This document shows, one piece after another, positions 44,308-55,882 of a stretch of 59,456 bases of DNA. This DNA is from Lentisphaeria bacterium (GTDB taxonomy: Bacteria > Verrucomicrobiota > Lentisphaeria > Victivallales > UBA1829), in the NCBI GenBank assembly GCA_017456805.1, contig JAFTIQ010000027.1, positions 1 through 59,456 of the forward strand, in the 5' to 3' direction. Within the stretch, counting starts at the first letter, position 1, and every line of letters starts with the position of its first letter. Below the pieces are notes generated by a model that had not been told where the DNA came from, did not search any database, and saw only the letters and a list, made by a program, of their open reading frames with translations. Position numbers and translations under genes: made by a program.

Positions 44308-44345
44308 TTTTTTTTAACAGTTTTCTATATGGAAGGAGCAGGACC

Positions 44346-44543
44346 ATGAATGGATGGTTCGCTAAAACAAGAGCGTTTATCGCAGAAACAATGGATGAAA
44401 TGGCAAAGTGCACCTGGCCGGAAAAAAGTCAGCTGCTGGAATCCACAATCCTTGTTATCATCGCATTGGCTGTAACTTCCATCTTTGTTGCGGGCGTGGA
44501 TCAGATCCTCTTCCACATCGTCAAAGGCATCATTAAACTTTAA
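44346..44543 (+). CDS. secE: Preprotein translocase subunit SecE
   Basis: A 65-residue single-pass subunit of the SecYEG channel. It has the amphipathic helix with the conserved block EMAKCTWPEKSQL (residues 18-30) followed by one transmembrane helix (33-55). The open frame runs upstream through tRNA-Trp, but the ATG at 44346 follows GGAAGGAGCAGG. It is the short, one-helix form, common outside enterobacteria. Confidence 0.95.
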   Translation: MNGWFAKTRAFIAETMDEMAKCTWPEKSQLLESTILVIIALAVTSIFVAGVDQILFHIVKGIIKL

Positions 44544-44572
44544 TCAACCATATACCGGGAGCATTGATTATC

Positions 44573-45148
44573 ATGGATAGAAATGTCGGACAATGGTTTG
44601 TTCTGCATGCCCTCTCAAGCCGCGAAAATAAAGTCCGGGAAAATATCCTGGCAGCTCTTCAGACAGAAGAAAAATCCTTGCCTGTCTACGAAGTCCTTAT
44701 CCCTACTGAACGAGTCGTCGAACATAAAAAAGGCGGCGGACAGAGAAAACTTGACCGGAAGTTCTATCCCGGTTATGTCCTCGTCAGAATGGATCTTTAC
44801 AAAGAAGACGGTTCCCTCAATGAAGATGTCTGGTATTTTATCCGCGGAACTCAGGGGGTAATCGGTTTCCTCGGGGGAACACCCGAACGTCCAACTCCAC
44901 TTTCTCAGACTGAAGTCGACGATATTCTCCGTCAGACAGATGTCAGCGATTCCAACGCCGAAGCCAAACCCAAAATCGAATATGAAGTCGGCGAACGAGT
45001 TCGGATTATTGACGGCGCCTTTGAAAACTTTGAAGGTGTTATTACGAAAATTGACGGCGAACATGGTAAGCTCGAACTTGATGTGACCATCTTCGGCCGT
45101 TCCACTCCAGTGGAAGCAGAGTCTTGGCAGGTCGAACGGGAACAGTAA
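44573..45148 (+). CDS. nusG: Transcription termination/antitermination factor NusG
   Basis: A 191-residue NusG: NGN domain starting GQWFVLHALSSRENKV, with KFYPGYVLVRM and FIRGTQGVIGFLGG, and a C-terminal KOW domain (VGERVRIIDGAFENFEGVI). It links RNA polymerase to Rho or the ribosome. A TTG three codons upstream is in frame, but the ATG at 44573 is preferred. It is followed by a 100-base leader before rplK. Confidence 0.96.
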   Translation: MDRNVGQWFVLHALSSRENKVRENILAALQTEEKSLPVYEVLIPTERVVEHKKGGGQRKLDRKFYPGYVLVRMDLYKEDGSLNEDVWYFIRGTQGVIGFLGGTPERPTPLSQTEVDDILRQTDVSDSNAEAKPKIEYEVGERVRIIDGAFENFEGVITKIDGEHGKLELDVTIFGRSTPVEAESWQVEREQ

Positions 45149-45174
45149 TTTACTGATCTCTTTCGAAAAGACTG

Positions 45175-45180
45175 TATAAT
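45175..45180 (+). promoter_or_regulatory. -10 box of a likely rplK promoter
   Basis: A consensus TATAAT preceded by TG, with only weak -35 candidates (TTTACT is 20 bases upstream). It lies right after nusG and 69 bases before the rplK start, in front of the leader hairpin. Confidence 0.45.
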
Positions 45181-45191
45181 AAAAATTACGT

Positions 45192-45233
45192 CGTAAACGC
45201 GGGAGAAGCCCTGCCTTTCCTACCACGTTTACG
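45192..45233 (+). promoter_or_regulatory. Probable L1-binding leader of the rplK-rplA mRNA
   Basis: CGTAAACG and CGTTTACG form an 8-pair stem enclosing GGGAG/ACC segments with an internal asymmetric loop, similar to the L1 (RplA) target that represses translation of this operon in other bacteria. It ends 15 bases before the rplK start codon and leads into the ribosome-binding site GGAGG. Confidence 0.6.
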
Positions 45234-45248
45234 GAAACGGAGGAACAA

Positions 45249-45677
45249 ATGGCGAAAAAGGTGACAGCGGTTATCCGTTTGCAGATTCCCGCCGGCTCCG
45301 CCAACCCGGCACCCCCCGTGGGTCCCGCGCTTGGTCAGGCTGGTGTCAACATTATGGGATTCTGTAAAGAATTCAATGCCGCCACACAGTCCCAGGCGGG
45401 AATGATCATTCCCGTGGTGATTAGCGTCTACCAGGATCGCTCCTTCACGTTCGTAACGAAATCTCCCCCGGCTGCTGTTCTGATCAAGAAAGTGGCTGGA
45501 CTTGCATCTGGAGCAAAGACTCCCGGACGCGAAAGCGCCGGAAAGATCACAATGTCCCAGATCAAGCAGATCGTTCAGACGAAGAAGGACGATATCAACG
45601 CCCGCAGTGAAGAGGCCGCGATCAGAATTATCGCAGGTACCGCACGCAGCATGGGAGTTGAGGTGATTGATGGCTAA
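45249..45677 (+). CDS. rplK: 50S ribosomal protein L11
   Basis: A 142-residue L11 with the N-terminal thiostrepton-binding domain ([19 protein letters not shown]) and the C-terminal rRNA-binding domain ([20 protein letters not shown]). It forms the GTPase-associated centre with L10 and L7/L12. It overlaps rplA by 8 bases. Confidence 0.98.
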   Translation: MAKKVTAVIRLQIPAGSANPAPPVGPALGQAGVNIMGFCKEFNAATQSQAGMIIPVVISVYQDRSFTFVTKSPPAAVLIKKVAGLASGAKTPGRESAGKITMSQIKQIVQTKKDDINARSEEAAIRIIAGTARSMGVEVIDG

Positions 45678-46377
45678 GAGAAGTAAACTCTACAGAGCAC
45701 AGCTCGCATCTTTCGACAAGAATGCAGTGCTGAATGTTCTGGACGCCCTCAAGACGTTGAAGGCTATGCCTGCGGTCAAATTTGACCAGACAGTCGAAAT
45801 CGCGTTCAAGCTCGGTGTCGACCCCAAGCAGACTGACCAGACCGTCAGAGGCGCTGTGCCCCTTCCGAAGGGAACAGGAAAAAAAGTTGTTGTTACTGTC
45901 ATTACTGATGACGAACAGCTCAAACAGGATGCTCTTGCAAACGGTGCAGACTTCGTTGGTTTCGACGATCTCATCGAAAAAATCAAGGGCGGCTGGGTCG
46001 ATTTCGACGTGCTGATCGCATCTCCGGCAGCAATGGGTAAAGTACGTCCTCTGGGACGTCAGCTCGGTCCCAAGGGATTGATGCCGAACCCCAAAACCGG
46101 TACAGTGACTGACAAAGTCGGTAATGCCGTTGCTGAAGCAAAGGCAGGTCGTGTTGAATTCCGCGCAGACAAGGGCGCTTGCGTCCAGGTCCCTGTCGGA
46201 AAACTCTCCTTCACAGCTGAAGATCTCGCAGAAAACTGCGGTGCTGTTATTCAGGCTCTTGTGAAGGCAAAACCTGCATCTGCCAAAGGTGTTTACATTC
46301 AGACCTGCACAATTTCTTCCACGATGTCTCCTGGCATCAAGGTTGATGTGCGTGACTACATGAAGGAGCAGAAATGA
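45670..46377 (+). CDS. rplA: 50S ribosomal protein L1
   Basis: A 235-residue L1 that forms the tRNA-exit-side stalk. The signature [14 protein letters not shown] block ([19 protein letters not shown]) and [11 protein letters not shown] are present, with the C-terminal [19 protein letters not shown]. The start is the ATG at 45670 inside the rplK end; a TTG one codon earlier is also in frame. It likely represses its own operon through the leader hairpin. Confidence 0.98.
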   Translation: MAKRSKLYRAQLASFDKNAVLNVLDALKTLKAMPAVKFDQTVEIAFKLGVDPKQTDQTVRGAVPLPKGTGKKVVVTVITDDEQLKQDALANGADFVGFDDLIEKIKGGWVDFDVLIASPAAMGKVRPLGRQLGPKGLMPNPKTGTVTDKVGNAVAEAKAGRVEFRADKGACVQVPVGKLSFTAEDLAENCGAVIQALVKAKPASAKGVYIQTCTISSTMSPGIKVDVRDYMKEQK

Positions 46378-46901
46378 GACAGGAAAAGATCCAGATCGGT
46401 AACGATATCGCTGCCATGCTGACAAGTTCTGATTTCGTTTATTTCGTCTCCTACAAAGGTCTCACCACTGCAGAGATGAATGGTTTCCGTGACAAGCTTT
46501 ATGCTGTCGGTGCAAACTGCCACGTTCTCAAGAACCGTGTTGTTCGCAAAGTCGCGGAACTGAATGGACTTGAAGCTCTTGCAAATTCCAAGATCACCGG
46601 CGACACAGCTGTTGTCGTTGGAAATGGTGATGCAAGTGCAGTAGCCAAAGTCATTACTGAATTCACAGCTTCCACCAAGGAAGTTCTTGCCCCGAAGTGC
46701 GGTTACTTTGAGGGCGCGATGTTGAGTGCTGCAGAAATCAAAGCAATTGCTGATCTGCCCTCCAAAGATGCTCTCCGTGCTCAGTTGCTCGGTCTGCTCA
46801 ACGCTGTCCCGACCGGTCTTGTCCGTGTCCTCAGCGCAAAAGCTGGAAGCATTATCAACGTCATCAACGCATACAAAAACAAACTCGAAGAAGCAAAATA
46901 A
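46374..46901 (+). CDS. rplJ: 50S ribosomal protein L10
   Basis: A 175-residue L10, the base of the L7/L12 stalk. N-terminal rRNA-binding part includes VSYKGLTTAEMNGFRDKLY and LKNRVVRKVAEL; the long C-terminal helix holds L7/L12 dimers. It overlaps rplA by 4 bases (ATGA). Confidence 0.97.
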   Translation: MRQEKIQIGNDIAAMLTSSDFVYFVSYKGLTTAEMNGFRDKLYAVGANCHVLKNRVVRKVAELNGLEALANSKITGDTAVVVGNGDASAVAKVITEFTASTKEVLAPKCGYFEGAMLSAAEIKAIADLPSKDALRAQLLGLLNAVPTGLVRVLSAKAGSIINVINAYKNKLEEAK

Positions 46902-46916
46902 TAGGAGGACATTACA

Positions 46917-47318
46917 ATGTCTGAAAACGTCGAAATCACTGCTGAAATGGAGCAGTTCATCTCCTACGTCGAGAAGCTCTCCGTTCTCGAACTCTCCAAG
47001 TTGGTTAAGGCCCTCGAAGATCGTCTCGGTGTCAGCGCAGCTGCTCCTGTTGCAGTTGCTGCAGCTCCCGCAGCTGGTGCAGCTCCCGCTGCAGCTGCTG
47101 AAGAGCAGACTGAATTCACCGTCATCCTCGCTGATGCTGGCGCAAGCAAAATCAACGTCATCAAAGAAGTTCGTGCTCTTACCGGTCTCGGCCTGAAAGA
47201 TGCAAAAGATCTCGTTGACGGCTGCCCCAAGAACATCAAGGAAGGCGTCTCCAAGGAAGAAGCTCAGAAGATCAAGGAAACCCTTGAAGCTGCTGGAGCT
47301 AAAGTCGAAGTCAAGTAA
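46917..47318 (+). CDS. rplL: 50S ribosomal protein L7/L12
   Basis: A 133-residue stalk protein: N-terminal dimerisation helices ([20 protein letters not shown]), an Ala/Pro-rich flexible hinge (about residues 42-62) and the C-terminal factor-binding domain ([20 protein letters not shown]). Strong AGGAGG site. Slightly longer than the usual 120-125 residues. Confidence 0.98.
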   Translation: MSENVEITAEMEQFISYVEKLSVLELSKLVKALEDRLGVSAAAPVAVAAAPAAGAAPAAAAEEQTEFTVILADAGASKINVIKEVRALTGLGLKDAKDLVDGCPKNIKEGVSKEEAQKIKETLEAAGAKVEVK

Positions 47319-47339
47319 TTTGATTTTGTCTTACAACCA

Positions 47340-47375
47340 AACGGCGGTAGACTCATTTGAGTACTTACCGCCGTT
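47340..47375 (+). promoter_or_regulatory. Hairpin in the rplL-rpoB gap (attenuator or processing site)
   Basis: AACGGCGGTA and TACCGCCGTT form a 10-pair stem; the loop has an inner ACTCA/TGAGT pairing. No T-run follows. In E. coli the same gap holds a partial terminator and RNase III site. Two more hairpins follow at 47391-47433 (ACGGGACA/TGTCCCGT) and 47437-47458. Confidence 0.7.
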
Positions 47376-47548
47376 CGGTGTCTCAGCCTGACGGGACAGA
47401 TTCTGACAGCGATTTAGGTAAAAAATGTCCCGTAAACCCTGTGAAAAGTATCATAGGGATTTTGTCGTATTAATCGGATGTTGAAGGCGGATTAATATGA
47501 TTTTTGAATATAAGCAGCACTTCTTGAACTCTTTAGCAAGGTGAATCT

Positions 47549-50500
47549 ATGCCAGAACGTGTAAATTTCGGAAAATTGAAAGACGTCTTGGAAATCCCCG
47601 ATCTGATCGGCATACAGGTCGATTCCTACAAAACGTTTTTACAGCTCGACACTCCTCCTGAACAGCGTGTCAATCAAGGGCTCCAGGAAGTTTTCAATGA
47701 GATCTTCCCCATTGAGAGTTATGACAAACAGATGGTTCTTGAGTTTCTTTCCTATGAACTCGGACAGCCGAAGTCTGATGTGATTGACTGCATCAAGGGC
47801 GGAAAGAATTACAGTGCATCTCTTGAAGTCAATTTCCGTTTCAAAAATAAAGATGCCATCGTTGAAGAAAAAGTTCCCATCGGCGAAATTCCCATGATGA
47901 CAGAGCACGGGACTTTTATCATCAACGGCGCAGAACGTGTTATTATCAGTCAGCTCCACAGATCCCCTGGTATTTGCTATGAAAAAACCAGACATTCCAG
48001 TGGACGTACCCTTTTCTCATACAGAATTATTCCTGATCGTGGTTCCTGGATGGAAGTCCAGTTTGATATCAACGATTACATCTACATCTATCTCGACAGA
48101 AAGCGCAGACGCCGCAAGTTCCTGATTTCCACATTCTTGCGTGCGATCGGCTATGACACAGACAGGGACATGATCGAAGCTGCTTATACGATCAAGACCA
48201 TGACTCCTGCTCAGTTGCTCAAAGCGGAAGATATCGGGCATTACTATACGTTTGCCCCTGTGCTTGATGCTGACGAAAATGTCGTTGTGCCCGCCTTCAT
48301 CCAGCTCAACGAATCTGACGTCAAATCAATGTCGGAACGAATGATCAAGAAAGTTGAACTTGCCTATATCCCTGATGGTGATGCATATCTGATCAAATGC
48401 CTCGAAGCGGACCCCTCTGACAATCCTGATGATGCTTTGAAGGAAATTTACAAGAAGATGCGTCCCAGCGATCCGGCAAGTGTAAATAACTCCAAACAGC
48501 TCCTCAAGAGACTGTTTTTTGACAACAAGCGTTATGACCTGGGGGCTGTCGGCCGCTTCAAATTGAATGAACGGCTTGGTCTTTCTCTCCCTGAAGATCT
48601 CCGTGTTCTTGACAAATTGGATCTGATGGAAGCGACCAAGCAGCTGATGAAGCTCCGCAGCAATACGGGCGGACATACAGATGATATTGACCATTTGGGC
48701 AGCCGCCGTGTGAGAACCGTTGGCGAATTGATGCAGAATCATTGCCGTCTCGGTCTGCTCCGTACGGAACGTCTGATCCGGGAACGCATGTCTCTTCTGA
48801 ATGCAGATTCTCAGGGAACGACTCCTTCCAAGCTGATCAACTACAAGGCATTTGCCGGTGTGATCCGTGATTTCTTTGCAAGAAACCAGCTTTCTCAGTT
48901 CATGGATCAGGTCAACCCGCTTTCCGAGCTGACCAACAAGCGCCGTCTTTCTGCACTCGGTCCCGGCGGTTTGAGCCGTGAACGTGCAGGGTTTGAAGTT
49001 CGTGACGTTCACTCCAGCCATTATGGAAGAATCTGTCCGATTGAAACTCCTGAAGGACCGAACATCGGTTTGATTTCCTCCCTTTCTCTTTATGCACGGA
49101 TCAACAAATTCGGGTTCCTTGAAACCCCGTACCGCCGTGTTGAAAACTGCAAGGTTCTGGATGAAATCGATTATCTGACTGCGGACAAAGAAGAACGCTT
49201 TGTGATTGCGCAGGCGAACGCTCCTTTGAATGAAGATAATATGTTTATCAATCCGACGGTTATGACCCGTTATGAAGGTGACTCTGCCGAGCGGCCGAGA
49301 GAAGATGTTCAGTATATGGACGTTTCTCCGAAGCAGCTGGTGAGTGCTGCTGCCGGTTGTGTTCCCTTCCTGGAACACGACGACGCGAACCGTGCATTGA
49401 TGGGTGCAAACATGCAGAGACAGGGTGTTCCTCTGATGATCACCGAATCTCCGTATGTCGGAACCGGTTTGGAAAAGAAGGTTGCAGTGGATTCCCGCGC
49501 AGTGGTTTCCTCCACATCTGAAGGGATCGTTGCGGAAGTTTGTGCGGATGAAGTTGTTGTTACAACAGATGGTAAGAACCGCACAGAAACAGCGGACCCG
49601 AATCCTGTTGTCTACCGTCTTGTGAAATTCCTGCGCAGCAATGCCGGAACCTGTGTCAACCAGCGGCCTTTGGTCCGTACGGGTCAGACTGTGAAAGTCG
49701 GCGATCCGATTGCGGATGGTGCTGCGACGGATCATGGGGAACTTGCTCTCGGGAAAAACGTCCAGGTTGCATTCATGTCCTGGTGCGGATATAACTTTGA
49801 AGACGCTATTGTTCTGAGTGAACGTCTTGTGAAAGAGGACGTTTACACCAGTATTCACATTGATGAATTTGAGATTACCAGCCGTGACACCAAGCTTGGA
49901 CCGGAAGAAATCACCCGTGATATTCCGAACCTTGGTGAAACAGCGCTCCGCAATCTTGGTCCGGATGGCGTTGTCCGTCTTGGAGCAGAAGTGAAGCCCG
50001 GAGATATTCTTGTTGGTAAGATCACACCGAAATCTGAAACAGAGCTTGCTCCTGAAGAACGGTTGCTCCGTGCAATTTTCGGGGAAAAAGCAGCTGATGT
50101 GAAAGATTCCAGTCTTGTGGTTCCCAGCGGTAAGGGCGGGGTTGTGATGGATGTCCGTATTGAATATGCGAAGGACTCCACACGTCAGTCCATGACCAAA
50201 TCTGAACGCAGAAAACAGATCAAGCAGGCAAAAGATCATTATAAAGCACAGTTCACCAATCTGTTGAGTGAAATGACAGTGAAGCTTTCCGAAGCGCTGA
50301 AGGACCGGAAGCTTCCCTATGCGATCTATGACACCTCTGCCGGCAAAGATGATGTTGTTCTGGTTTCCGCGAACCGCAAGGTAACGCCTGCCTCCATCAA
50401 CAAGCTTGCTGCAAAATATGATTCCTACCGTATGGAAGATTGTGAAATCAAGCAGAAGATTGATGAAATCATCGGCAGCTACCGCGGATCCTTCAAGGAT

Positions 50501-51400
50501 TTTGAAAGACAGCGTGATGAATCCATTGATGCATTGGAAAACGGTGACGGTGAAGATCCCGGTACCATCAGCAAGGTGAAAGTCTACATTGCCTCCAAGC
50601 GGAAAGTTCAGGTTGGGGACAAGATGGCAGGACGTCATGGTAACAAGGGTATTGTTGCGAAGATTGTTCCTGTGGAAGACATGCCGTTTATGAGTGACGG
50701 AACCCCTGTTGATATTGTTCTGAACCCCCTTGGTGTGCCGTCCCGAATGAACGTTGGACAGGTGCTTGAAACCCACCTTGGCTGGGCTGCAAAGATGCTT
50801 GGCTACAAGGTTGCGACACCTGTGTTTGACGGGATCCATGAAGATCAGATTGTTGATATGATGAAGCAAGCCAATGCCAAGATCAAGGAAGAAACCGGTG
50901 AAGATTTCCACTGGGGCTTCCGCGAAGTGGATGGCGAATTGAAATATGACGGGAAGACGGATCTTTATGATGGTCGTACCGGGGACAAGTTTGACCAGCG
51001 TGTTATGACCGGACAGATCTACATGCTGAAGCTTGACCATCTGGTTGCGAACAAGATCCATGCCCGTTCTGTCGGACCCTATTCTCTGGTTACGCAGCAG
51101 CCTCTGGGCGGTAAAGCTCAGCACGGGGGACAGCGTTTCGGGGAAATGGAAGTCTGGGCATTGGAAGCATACGGCGCAGCCTATACGCTTCAGGAAATGC
51201 TTACGGTCAAGAGTGACGATGTTACCGGCCGTACCAAGATCTACGAATCCATTGTCAGAGGTGAAAACGTTCTGGATGCCGGCAGACCGGAATCCTTCAA
51301 CGTTCTGCTGAAAGAAATGCAGAGTCTCGGACTTGATGTCCGTGCAGAAAAACGCTCTGAAATGTCTATGAATGAAAAATCCGGAGGAACGGAAGAATGA
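47549..51400 (+). CDS. rpoB: RNA polymerase beta subunit
   Basis: A 1283-residue beta subunit with the full set of conserved regions: rifampicin pocket (residues 444-475), [13 protein letters not shown], the catalytic-site region and C-terminal [25 protein letters not shown]. The rifampicin cluster differs from E. coli at two inner positions: Val455 (Asn518 in E. coli numbering) and Asn463 (His526); Asp516 and Ser531 equivalents (Asp453, Ser468) are kept. It overlaps rpoC by 4 bases (ATGA). Confidence 0.99.
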   Translation: MPERVNFGKLKDVLEIPDLIGIQVDSYKTFLQLDTPPEQRVNQGLQEVFNEIFPIESYDKQMVLEFLSYELGQPKSDVIDCIKGGKNYSASLEVNFRFKNKDAIVEEKVPIGEIPMMTEHGTFIINGAERVIISQLHRSPGICYEKTRHSSGRTLFSYRIIPDRGSWMEVQFDINDYIYIYLDRKRRRRKFLISTFLRAIGYDTDRDMIEAAYTIKTMTPAQLLKAEDIGHYYTFAPVLDADENVVVPAFIQLNESDVKSMSERMIKKVELAYIPDGDAYLIKCLEADPSDNPDDALKEIYKKMRPSDPASVNNSKQLLKRLFFDNKRYDLGAVGRFKLNERLGLSLPEDLRVLDKLDLMEATKQLMKLRSNTGGHTDDIDHLGSRRVRTVGELMQNHCRLGLLRTERLIRERMSLLNADSQGTTPSKLINYKAFAGVIRDFFARNQLSQFMDQVNPLSELTNKRRLSALGPGGLSRERAGFEVRDVHSSHYGRICPIETPEGPNIGLISSLSLYARINKFGFLETPYRRVENCKVLDEIDYLTADKEERFVIAQANAPLNEDNMFINPTVMTRYEGDSAERPREDVQYMDVSPKQLVSAAAGCVPFLEHDDANRALMGANMQRQGVPLMITESPYVGTGLEKKVAVDSRAVVSSTSEGIVAEVCADEVVVTTDGKNRTETADPNPVVYRLVKFLRSNAGTCVNQRPLVRTGQTVKVGDPIADGAATDHGELALGKNVQVAFMSWCGYNFEDAIVLSERLVKEDVYTSIHIDEFEITSRDTKLGPEEITRDIPNLGETALRNLGPDGVVRLGAEVKPGDILVGKITPKSETELAPEERLLRAIFGEKAADVKDSSLVVPSGKGGVVMDVRIEYAKDSTRQSMTKSERRKQIKQAKDHYKAQFTNLLSEMTVKLSEALKDRKLPYAIYDTSAGKDDVVLVSANRKVTPASINKLAAKYDSYRMEDCEIKQKIDEIIGSYRGSFKDFERQRDESIDALENGDGEDPGTISKVKVYIASKRKVQVGDKMAGRHGNKGIVAKIVPVEDMPFMSDGTPVDIVLNPLGVPSRMNVGQVLETHLGWAAKMLGYKVATPVFDGIHEDQIVDMMKQANAKIKEETGEDFHWGFREVDGELKYDGKTDLYDGRTGDKFDQRVMTGQIYMLKLDHLVANKIHARSVGPYSLVTQQPLGGKAQHGGQRFGEMEVWALEAYGAAYTLQEMLTVKSDDVTGRTKIYESIVRGENVLDAGRPESFNVLLKEMQSLGLDVRAEKRSEMSMNEKSGGTEE

Positions 51401-54400
51401 TTGATAACAGCTATGTACCCGGAGACCGCAAGGATTCATCCGCGCAGTCTCAGACATCCGCATTTGAAGCGGTTGTCATCAAAGTGGCTTCTCCCGAAGT
51501 GATCCGGTCATGGAGTCACGGTGAGATCAAGAATCCGGAGACCATCAATTACAGAAGTTTGAAACCGGAAAAAGGCGGATTGTTCTGTGAACGTATTTTC
51601 GGACCTTCCCGTGACTGGGAATGTAACTGCGGAAAGTACAAACGGATCAAACACAAAGGGATCATTTGCGACCGCTGCGGAGTGGAAGTTACCCTGAGCA
51701 AAGTCCGCCGTGAACGTATGGGACACATCGAACTTGCAGTTCCTGTCTCTCACATCTGGTTCTTCAAATGTATGCCCAGCCGTATTGCAACCATGCTTGA
51801 CATTACTGCAAGAAAGCTGGAAGGTATTATCTATTATGAAAACTGGGTCGTTACAGATCCGGGCGATACTCCGCTGACCCTTGGACAGCCTCTGGATGAA
51901 ACAGAATATCATCAGGCACGCGAATTTTATTCCGGCGAAGATACCTTCAAGGCTGATATGGGTGCTCCTGCGATCCGTGAACTTCTTTCTCAGATCGATC
52001 TGGAAAAACTCCGTGGAGAACTTGCAGCTCAGCTGCAGGATCGCAATAACAAAGCAGAACGGAAAAAACTTTCCCGCAGACTCCGTCTGGTGGAAGGGTT
52101 CCTTTACAGCAATTCCCGTCCGGAATGGATGATCATGGAAGTTCTTCCTGTGATCCCGCCGGATCTCCGTCCTCTGGTTGCTCTGGAAGGCGGACGTTTT
52201 GCGACATCCGACTTGAATGACCTTTACCGCCGCGTGATCAACCGGAACAACCGTCTGAAAAATCTGCTTCAGCTCCGTACACCGGAAGTGATCATCCGGA
52301 ATGAAAAACGTATGCTTCAGGAAGCTGTTGACGCATTGCTTGACAATGGACGTCACGGCCGTGCAGTGACCGGTGCAGGAAACCGTCCTCTGAAATCTCT
52401 CAGCGAAATGCTGAAAGGAAAACAGGGCCGTTTCCGTCAGAACCTGCTGGGTAAACGTGTTGACTACTCCGGACGTTCTGTGATCGTTGTCGGTCCTGAA
52501 CTGAAACTGCACCAGTGCGGTCTTCCCAAGAAAATGGCTCTGGTTCTCTTTGAACCTTTCATCATCCGTCATTTGAAGGGACGCGGAACCTGTCATACCG
52601 TCCGTAACGCCAAGAAGGCGATCGAACGCGGTGATACCGAAGTTTGGGATATTCTTGAAGAGGTGACCAAGGGGCATCCTGTGATGCTGAACCGTGCACC
52701 TACTCTGCACCGACTCAGTATCCAGGCATTTGAACCGATCCTGATCGAAGGTTCTGCAATCCGTCTGCATCCTCTTGTCTGTACAGCATACAACGCTGAC
52801 TTTGACGGGGACCAGATGGCTGTTCACGTTCCTCTTTCCGGTGCGGCTCAGCTGGAATGTAAGCTTCTGATGCTTGCAACCAACAATATTTTCTCACCTG
52901 CGAACGGTAAACCGATCATGACTCCGACCCAGGACATCACTCTTGGATCCTACTATCTGACCAGTGAACCTCAGAATCCGGAAAAGGCACGTTCCTTCCG
53001 CGATCTGAACGAAGTTCTCTTCGCTCTTGATCTGGGTCACATCAAGATTCATGATGCCATCCGTATTCCGAACCCGGACTATGGTGTGGAAACTGTTCAC
53101 GGAAATTCCAAGGATAAATTCCTTCTTACCACAGCCGGACGCTGTATTTTCAACAGCATCTGGGATAAGAGACTCGGTTTCTTCAACGATGTGGCAAAGA
53201 AGAAAAATCTTGGTAAACTCATTGCCAATGCTTACAAGTGCATCGGACACATGGCAACCGTGGAACAGCTTGACAGATTGAAAGCTCTGGGTTACAAATA
53301 CGCAACCCTCTCCGGTTTGTCCATCTCCATCGCAGACATGGTTGTTCCGGAAAAGAAAACGGAACTGATCACCGAAGCACGCGGAGAAATTGACAAGATC
53401 AATGATCAGTACAGCAAGGGTGCTCTTACCCAGCTGGAACGTTATCATAATATTATTGATTCCTGGACCAAGACCAGTAACGCTGTGGCAGAAGCTCTGT
53501 TCCGCGAACTGGAACACGTCAGCCGCAAAGAGATCAACCCTGTTTACGCTATGCTGGATTCCGGAGCTCGAGGAAGTAAAGACCAGATCCGTCAGCTGGC
53601 AGGGATGCGCGGTTTGATGGCAAAACCCTCCGGCGATATTATCGAACGGCCGATTTTGTCCAACTTCCGTGAAGGTCTGACCGTGCAGGAATACTTCATC
53701 AGTACCCACGGTGCCCGTAAAGGTTTGGCAGATACCGCTCTGAAGACAGCTGACTCCGGTTATATGACCCGTAAGCTTGTTGACGTTGCACAGGATATCA
53801 TCTGCCGCTGCGAAGATTGCGGCACCATGAAAGGGATCTGGATCAGTGCAATTGTGGAAGGGGACCAGGTCATGCTGCCTCTGAAGGACCGTTTGATCGG
53901 CCGCTGCAGTGCACAGGATATCCGTGACCCCATCTATGATGATGGACGTCTCCTTGTGAAGGCCGGCGAAGAGTTCACTCCTGAACTGGCTGAACTGGTG
54001 GAAAAACGGAATATCCAGCGCGTTCTGATCCGCTCTGTTCTGACTTGCGACGTGGAACACGGTGTTTGTGTGAAATGCTATGGTAAGAACCTTGCAACAG
54101 ACAAACTCGCAGAAGTCGGAGATGCTCTTGGTATTATTGCAGCTCAGTCCATCGGGGAACCGGGTACTCAGCTGACAATGCGTACCTTCCACATCGGAGG
54201 TACCGCTGTTTCCAAGTACGTCAAGCCCGAAATCGTTGCAAAAGATGAAGGAACGATCCGTTTTGAAAACGTCCGTACCGTTGAAAACGAAAAGGGTGAA
54301 ACCGTCGTTGTCAACAAAAACGGTTATATCATCGTCTTTGATGCGGATAAGGCAAAAGCAATTGCTGCAAAGGCACAGGAACGGGCCCGCAAGGAAGCCG

Positions 54401-55746
54401 AGATCATCGGTGCATTCTATAACGAAGGATATGACTTCCTGCAGGATGCGATCAAGGAATGTGAAATCGAACGCTATACAGCAGAAGTCGGTGCGATTCT
54501 TTATAAGAAAGACGGCGACAAGCTCAAGAAGGGCGAAAAGGTTGCAGTCTGGGATCCCTCTCACCTTCCGATCATTGCAGAAGACGGCGGTATCGTTGAG
54601 TTGAAAGACTTGATTGAAAACGTCACCTTGAACCGCGCAATCCGCGGGGGCAACGAAGAACTTACTGTTATGCCTCACCGCGAAGACCTTCATCCTCAGA
54701 TCATCTTGAAAGATGAAGTGGGCAACGTTCTCTCCTACTATCCTCTCCCCGCCGGAGCATTCGTGATGGCGAAGAAGGATCAGATGGTGAAGAAAGGTAT
54801 GGTTCTTGCACGAGTTCCGCGTCAGCAGTTGAAGAACAAAGACATTACCGGGGGTCTTCCGCGTGTGTCCGAGCTGTTTGAAGCCCGTACACCGAAAGAA
54901 GTTGCTGATATTGCAAGAATCGACGGTATTGTTGAGTTCGGCAAGATCCAGAGAAGCCGCCGTCAGCTGATCATCCGTGATCCTGACACCAATGAATGTG
55001 AAGAGCACAGCATCCAGTTGAACAAACATCTGTTTGTTTCCAAGGGCGACTATGTCCGGAAGGGTGCAAAGCTTACTGGCGGATCTATTGTCCCCAGCAC
55101 AATTCTTGAAGTTTGCGGTGCCCAGGAATTGCAGCGTTATCTGGTGAACGAAGTTCAGACAGTGTACCGTTCACAGGGTGTGGAAATCAATGACAAACAC
55201 ATTGAAATCATCATCCGTCAGATGATGCAGAAGATCAACATCACCAAACAGGGATCCACCCCGTTCCTCGAAGGGGAACAGGTTGATAAATATGACTTCC
55301 AGCGTGAAAACGAGAAGGCAAGAGCTGCCGGCGGCACCCCCGCTGAAGGCGAACCTGTCCTGCTCGGTATCACAAAGGCATCTCTTGAAACCGAAAGCTT
55401 CATTTCGTCTGCATCCTTCCAGGATACCACCCGTATTCTGACGGATGCCGCTACACTGGGCAAGACGGACTGGCTGAGAGGATTCAAGGAAAACGTCATC
55501 ACCGGTCACTTGATTCCTGCCGGTACAGGGACAGCGCGTTATCAGTCCATGTATCCCGAAAAACTTGGCGAAGAAATTCCGCTGGAATTCCCGGATCCGG
55601 AAGATCTCGAAGATGAAGTTGTAATGGAAGATGATACTGCATCTGAAGTTGATGAAATGTTCGGAGACACCATTTTTGATGAAAATGAAATGGGACTTTC
55701 CGATGACATCCGCAGTTCAATTGATGAGGCAGAAGAGGAAGAATAA
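51397..55746 (+). CDS. rpoC: RNA polymerase beta' subunit
   Basis: A 1449-residue beta' subunit. It has the N-terminal zinc ribbon ([20 protein letters not shown]), the catalytic NADFDGDQM with Asp468, Asp470 and Asp472, a second zinc site (CEDCG and [13 protein letters not shown]) and the trigger-loop region ([20 protein letters not shown]). A proteobacterial-style lineage insertion (SI3) of roughly 180 residues is present between about 960 and 1140. The C-terminus is very acidic, with many Asp and Glu residues. Strong overlap-coupling to rpoB. Confidence 0.99.
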   Translation: MIDNSYVPGDRKDSSAQSQTSAFEAVVIKVASPEVIRSWSHGEIKNPETINYRSLKPEKGGLFCERIFGPSRDWECNCGKYKRIKHKGIICDRCGVEVTLSKVRRERMGHIELAVPVSHIWFFKCMPSRIATMLDITARKLEGIIYYENWVVTDPGDTPLTLGQPLDETEYHQAREFYSGEDTFKADMGAPAIRELLSQIDLEKLRGELAAQLQDRNNKAERKKLSRRLRLVEGFLYSNSRPEWMIMEVLPVIPPDLRPLVALEGGRFATSDLNDLYRRVINRNNRLKNLLQLRTPEVIIRNEKRMLQEAVDALLDNGRHGRAVTGAGNRPLKSLSEMLKGKQGRFRQNLLGKRVDYSGRSVIVVGPELKLHQCGLPKKMALVLFEPFIIRHLKGRGTCHTVRNAKKAIERGDTEVWDILEEVTKGHPVMLNRAPTLHRLSIQAFEPILIEGSAIRLHPLVCTAYNADFDGDQMAVHVPLSGAAQLECKLLMLATNNIFSPANGKPIMTPTQDITLGSYYLTSEPQNPEKARSFRDLNEVLFALDLGHIKIHDAIRIPNPDYGVETVHGNSKDKFLLTTAGRCIFNSIWDKRLGFFNDVAKKKNLGKLIANAYKCIGHMATVEQLDRLKALGYKYATLSGLSISIADMVVPEKKTELITEARGEIDKINDQYSKGALTQLERYHNIIDSWTKTSNAVAEALFRELEHVSRKEINPVYAMLDSGARGSKDQIRQLAGMRGLMAKPSGDIIERPILSNFREGLTVQEYFISTHGARKGLADTALKTADSGYMTRKLVDVAQDIICRCEDCGTMKGIWISAIVEGDQVMLPLKDRLIGRCSAQDIRDPIYDDGRLLVKAGEEFTPELAELVEKRNIQRVLIRSVLTCDVEHGVCVKCYGKNLATDKLAEVGDALGIIAAQSIGEPGTQLTMRTFHIGGTAVSKYVKPEIVAKDEGTIRFENVRTVENEKGETVVVNKNGYIIVFDADKAKAIAAKAQERARKEAEIIGAFYNEGYDFLQDAIKECEIERYTAEVGAILYKKDGDKLKKGEKVAVWDPSHLPIIAEDGGIVELKDLIENVTLNRAIRGGNEELTVMPHREDLHPQIILKDEVGNVLSYYPLPAGAFVMAKKDQMVKKGMVLARVPRQQLKNKDITGGLPRVSELFEARTPKEVADIARIDGIVEFGKIQRSRRQLIIRDPDTNECEEHSIQLNKHLFVSKGDYVRKGAKLTGGSIVPSTILEVCGAQELQRYLVNEVQTVYRSQGVEINDKHIEIIIRQMMQKINITKQGSTPFLEGEQVDKYDFQRENEKARAAGGTPAEGEPVLLGITKASLETESFISSASFQDTTRILTDAATLGKTDWLRGFKENVITGHLIPAGTGTARYQSMYPEKLGEEIPLEFPDPEDLEDEVVMEDDTASEVDEMFGDTIFDENEMGLSDDIRSSIDEAEEEE

Positions 55747-55801
55747 CGCGTTCTTTGGCCGCGATAAAATAAAAAAAATCGAAAAAAAATTACAATTGCG
55801 C

Positions 55802-55830
55802 TTGAAAACTGCACACTTTGGTGTTATTTT
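55802..55830 (+). promoter_or_regulatory. Promoter of the rpsL (str) operon
   Basis: TTGAAA at 55802-55807 and TATTTT at 55825-55830 with an ideal 17-base spacer, 52 bases before the rpsL start. The rpoC-rpsL gap (55747-55882) is A/T-rich and shows no clear terminator. Confidence 0.65.
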
Positions 55831-55882
55831 AAACATCTGTATGCAGTTTCAAACGTAATTAAAGGACATTAAAGGAAAGAAT

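Noticed and set aside
48326..51463. 1045-codon open frame antisense to rpoB
   Set aside because: Shadow of rpoB with Cys/His/Phe-rich non-protein-like composition.
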